NCBI RefSeq assembly: GCF_000308055.1 | Contig: NZ_CAGY01000001.1 | Span: 124,001-188,000, forward strand | Direction of reading: 5' to 3' | DNA: 64,000 nucleotides | Source of the DNA: Actinomyces sp. ph3 | Lineage (GTDB): Bacteria > Actinomycetota > Actinomycetes > Actinomycetales > Actinomycetaceae | Shown: positions 61,589 through 64,000 of the stretch, in pieces | Position numbering within the stretch: position 1 is the first letter of the stretch | Layout: each line of letters opens with the position of its first letter | The notes under the pieces: generated by a model | What the model was told of the DNA's origin: nothing | Database searches by the model: none | The model's input: the letters and a program-made list of their open reading frames with translations, nothing else | Made by a program: the position numbers and the translations under genes

Positions 61589-64000
61589 ATGCGAACGAAG
61601 GACGAAAAGCTCAATCTCCCCGATGCTGATCAGAACATCACAGAAATCGATGTCTCGACAGAAATGAGGGGATCCTTCCTCGAATACGCTGTTTCTGTCA
61701 TCCACGCACGCGCTCTCCCTGACGCACGCGACGGTTTGAAGCCCGTTCAACGCCGCATCCTTTTCCAGATGGACCAAATGGGCCTCCGTCCCGATCGCGG
61801 TCACGTTAAGTCTCAGCGAGTTGTCGGCGAGGTTATGGGTAAGCTGCACCCTCACGGGGACTCGGCAATCTATGACGCGCTGGTTCGATTGGCCCAGCCC
61901 TTCAACCTTCGTCTGCCCTTGGTTGATGGACACGGAAACTTCGGCTCCCTTGACGACGGTCCCGCTGCCGCGCGTTATACCGAGGCGCGGATGGCTCCAG
62001 CAGCCTTGGACTTGGTCGCATCCCTTGATGAAGACACCGTCAACTTTGTTCCCAACTACGACAATCAATTCATGCAGCCGGAGGTCCTCCCTGCCGGTTT
62101 CCCTCAGCTTCTCGTCAATGGCGCTTCAGGTATCGCTGTGGGTATGGCAACGAATATCGCACCCCACAATCTTTCAGAGACAATTGCAGCAGCGCAGTAT
62201 CTTCTCAAGCATCCCGATGCTTCCGTTGCTGACCTCATGCGTTATGTACCCGGCCCAGACTTACCAGAAGGCGGCGTAATCGTTGGCCTTGAGGGGATCA
62301 AGGATGCCTACGAAACTGGCCGCGGCGCGTTCAAGACTCGCGCAAAGGTTCAGGTTGAACGTGTCACCGCACGAAAGATGGGCCTTGTCGTCACTGAGCT
62401 GCCCTATATGGTCGGACCCGAGAAGGTCATTGAGAAGATCAAAGAAAATGTTTCTGCAGGTCGTTTGAAGGGAATTTCGGCAGTACAGAACCTCACCGAC
62501 CGCATTCACGGCCTGCGCTTGGTCATCGAGATCAAAAACGGCTTCAACCCCGAAGCAGTACTCCAACAGCTCTATGCTCGCACCCCTTTAGAAGATTCCT
62601 TCTCGATCAACGCAGTTGCATTGGTTGATGGCCAACCAAGGACGCTGGGGCTCAAAGATATGCTCCGAGTTTTCCTTGACCATCGAATCGATGTCACGAC
62701 TCGTCGGTGCAACTTCCGCCTTGGAAAGTGTCGTGATCGCATGCATCTGGTTGAGGGCTTGCTCATTGCGGTTCTCGATATCGATGACGTTATTGCCATC
62801 ATCCGTTCTTCCGATGACGTCGAAACCGCCCGCGAACGCCTCCAGACTGCTTTCGATCTCTCTGAAGTCCAGGCAAACCACATTCTTGAATTGCGCCTGC
62901 GTCGACTCACAAAGTTCTCTCGTATCGAACTCGAAACTGAACGCGATGAGCTCAATGCAAAGATCGCAGAGTTGGAAGAGATCTTGGCCTCTCAAGATCG
63001 TCTCTACGCGCTCATCAGCCAGGAACTTTCAGAAGTTGCAGCACGCTTGGGAACGCCTCGTCGGACCCTTCTTCTTTCAGCAACCGGCACCCAGGTTGAC
63101 CAAGCGCAGCCCGGCGCAGCACTCGCTGCGATCCCAGCTGCAACTGGAAAAGCGACGACAATGTCGCTCGAAGTTCCCGATGATCCGTGTGTTGTTGTCC
63201 TCTCAGCGGCAGGATCGCTCGCCAGAGTAGAAGGTGCAGATCCAATCGAAGCTGGCCCTCGCGCATCGCACGATGGAATCCGCGCACAGCTTTCGACCTC
63301 CGCTCGTTCGCAGATCGCAGTCGTCACCTCCGATGGCCTTGCACACCGCATTGACGTCGTTGATCTTCCTGCGCTTCCGCGCTTTGAAACTGGATTGTCC
63401 TTCGCGGCTGCAACTCCCAGTGCTCTGCTCATCCATACCGATGCGCCTGCAGTCGGTCTGCTTGATCCCGAAGCAGATACCGTCATGGCAATGGGTACAC
63501 GTATGGGCGTCGTCAAGCGATTGAAGCCCGATGTACTTCAGCGCGATGAATGGGAAGTTATTTCACTTGAAAAGGGAGATGAACTGGTTGGATTCGGCCC
63601 CAGCAGCGACACCTCCGACCTTGTTTTCATCACCTCCGACGCTCAGCTTCTTCGCACTCCGGCCGAGAAGGTCCGCCCACAGGGACGCACGGCCTCGGGA
63701 ATGGCAGGGATGAAGCTTTCAGATGAGGCGAACGTGCTGGGCTTCTGGTCGGTGAGTAGCCCCGACGAGGCCGTGGTCGTTACCGTGGCCGGTGCCGCTG
63801 GAGCGCTCCCGGGGACGGGACAAACAACCGCGAAGGTCACTCCCCTAGCCGCGTACCCCTACAAGGGACGAGGCACCCAAGGTGTACGCGTCCAGCGTTT
63901 CCTTCGTGGAGAGGACCGCTTGGATATCGCCTGGGTTGGGGATAACCCACGCGCAGCCTCGGCCGATGGAACTCCGGTGGAGCTTCCCGCGCTCGACGAG
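61589..64000 (+). CDS. parC: DNA topoisomerase IV subunit A (ParC), C-terminus outside window
   Basis: DNA-cleaving subunit of a type IIA topoisomerase; 804 residues are in the window with no stop. The breakage-reunion domain shows GLKPVQRRILFQM, KSQRVVGEVMGKLHPHGDSAIYDA (quinolone-pocket Ser and Asp both sensitive-type) and the catalytic Tyr in GPAAARYTEARMA, followed by the coiled-coil gate and a beta-pinwheel C-terminal domain. The GyrA-box (QRRGGKG-like) is not recognisable; the nearest stretch is VRPQGRTASGMAGMKL. This and the DUF5998/phosphodiesterase neighbours favour ParC over GyrA. The parE partner is not in view. Confidence 0.88.
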   Translation, partial: MRTKDEKLNLPDADQNITEIDVSTEMRGSFLEYAVSVIHARALPDARDGLKPVQRRILFQMDQMGLRPDRGHVKSQRVVGEVMGKLHPHGDSAIYDALVRLAQPFNLRLPLVDGHGNFGSLDDGPAAARYTEARMAPAALDLVASLDEDTVNFVPNYDNQFMQPEVLPAGFPQLLVNGASGIAVGMATNIAPHNLSETIAAAQYLLKHPDASVADLMRYVPGPDLPEGGVIVGLEGIKDAYETGRGAFKTRAKVQVERVTARKMGLVVTELPYMVGPEKVIEKIKENVSAGRLKGISAVQNLTDRIHGLRLVIEIKNGFNPEAVLQQLYARTPLEDSFSINAVALVDGQPRTLGLKDMLRVFLDHRIDVTTRRCNFRLGKCRDRMHLVEGLLIAVLDIDDVIAIIRSSDDVETARERLQTAFDLSEVQANHILELRLRRLTKFSRIELETERDELNAKIAELEEILASQDRLYALISQELSEVAARLGTPRRTLLLSATGTQVDQAQPGAALAAIPAATGKATTMSLEVPDDPCVVVLSAAGSLARVEGADPIEAGPRASHDGIRAQLSTSARSQIAVVTSDGLAHRIDVVDLPALPRFETGLSFAAATPSALLIHTDAPAVGLLDPEADTVMAMGTRMGVVKRLKPDVLQRDEWEVISLEKGDELVGFGPSSDTSDLVFITSDAQLLRTPAEKVRPQGRTASGMAGMKLSDEANVLGFWSVSSPDEAVVVTVAGAAGALPGTGQTTAKVTPLAAYPYKGRGTQGVRVQRFLRGEDRLDIAWVGDNPRAASADGTPVELPALDE

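Noticed and set aside
61589-64000. Annotation as gyrA
   Set aside because: No GyrA-box is recognisable in the visible C-terminal domain and the neighbours DUF5998 and the phosphodiesterase match parC loci; the final residues are outside the window, so some doubt remains.

Overview
The window reads as a chromosomal, gene-dense (well over 95% coding) stretch of a moderate-GC (about 53-55% by eye) actinobacterium. The lineage markers are the Pup-ligation genes (arc/dop/pup/pafA), pafBC, rbpA, mihF, garA-ftsR, sepH, helY, a DUF3000-rnd-dxs group, a DUF3159/DUF3710/DUF4193 group and an ATPase-degenerate PriA. The absence of 20S proteasome genes next to pup and a VKOR-type disulfide gene fit an Actinomycetaceae-like host; that placement is an inference. 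I see no phage, insertion sequence, CRISPR array or rRNA.

Layout. 1-7.9 kb: murE (cut by the window edge), divergent pepN, then a cell-envelope/division regulator cluster (DUF881, small basic protein, DUF881, GarA, FtsR, a second MerR-like regulator) and rbpA. 7.9-14.9 kb (minus): pafB-pafC-helY-lnt-ppm1, ending on a hairpin shared with rbpA. 15-17.4 kb: a glycosyltransferase remnant and a ribX-ribY transporter pair behind an FMN riboswitch. 17.4-26.7 kb (minus): mihF-gmk-rpoZ-coaBC-metK-VKOR-priA-fmt-rsmB-rpe, one long co-directional housekeeping string. 26.7-27.15 kb is an almost empty 441-bp gap.

27-38.4 kb (minus): trmI-arc-dop-pup-pafA-FKBP followed by aroC-aroK-aroB-(degenerate shikimate-kinase-like)-efp-nusB, mostly joined by 1-4 bp overlaps. 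pup is followed by pafA after a single base, and Arc lacks the C-terminal proteasome-docking tail, so pupylation here appears uncoupled from a 20S core. 38.4-45.2 kb: RecB-like nuclease, HAD phosphatase, uppP, a catalytically atypical aldo/keto-reductase-like protein, a very acidic small protein, an FAD oxidoreductase, a GNAT-NTP-pyrophosphatase fusion and a DsbA/FrnE protein. 45.2-45.9 kb: six tRNA genes on the minus strand (Gly, Val, Gly, Cys, Val, Leu) with a strong terminator. 46-52 kb: DUF3000, RNase D, dxs, an S9 peptidase. 52-61.5 kb: an RNA m5U-type methyltransferase, a KimA-like APC transporter facing a TrkA/Ceo pair, DUF3159, an OB-fold protein, DUF3710, DUF4193, sepH, a phosphodiesterase-like enzyme and DUF5998. 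61.6 kb to the end: parC (cut by the window edge).

Unexplained signals: the heptamer GGCCTCG/CGAGGCC is strongly over-represented on both strands and in several codon frames; identical 13-bp sequences bracket rbpA; operator-like inverted repeats sit between ftsR and the next MerR gene; and several genes keep a fold but seem to have lost catalytic residues (shikimate-kinase-like, aldo/keto-reductase-like, PriA).
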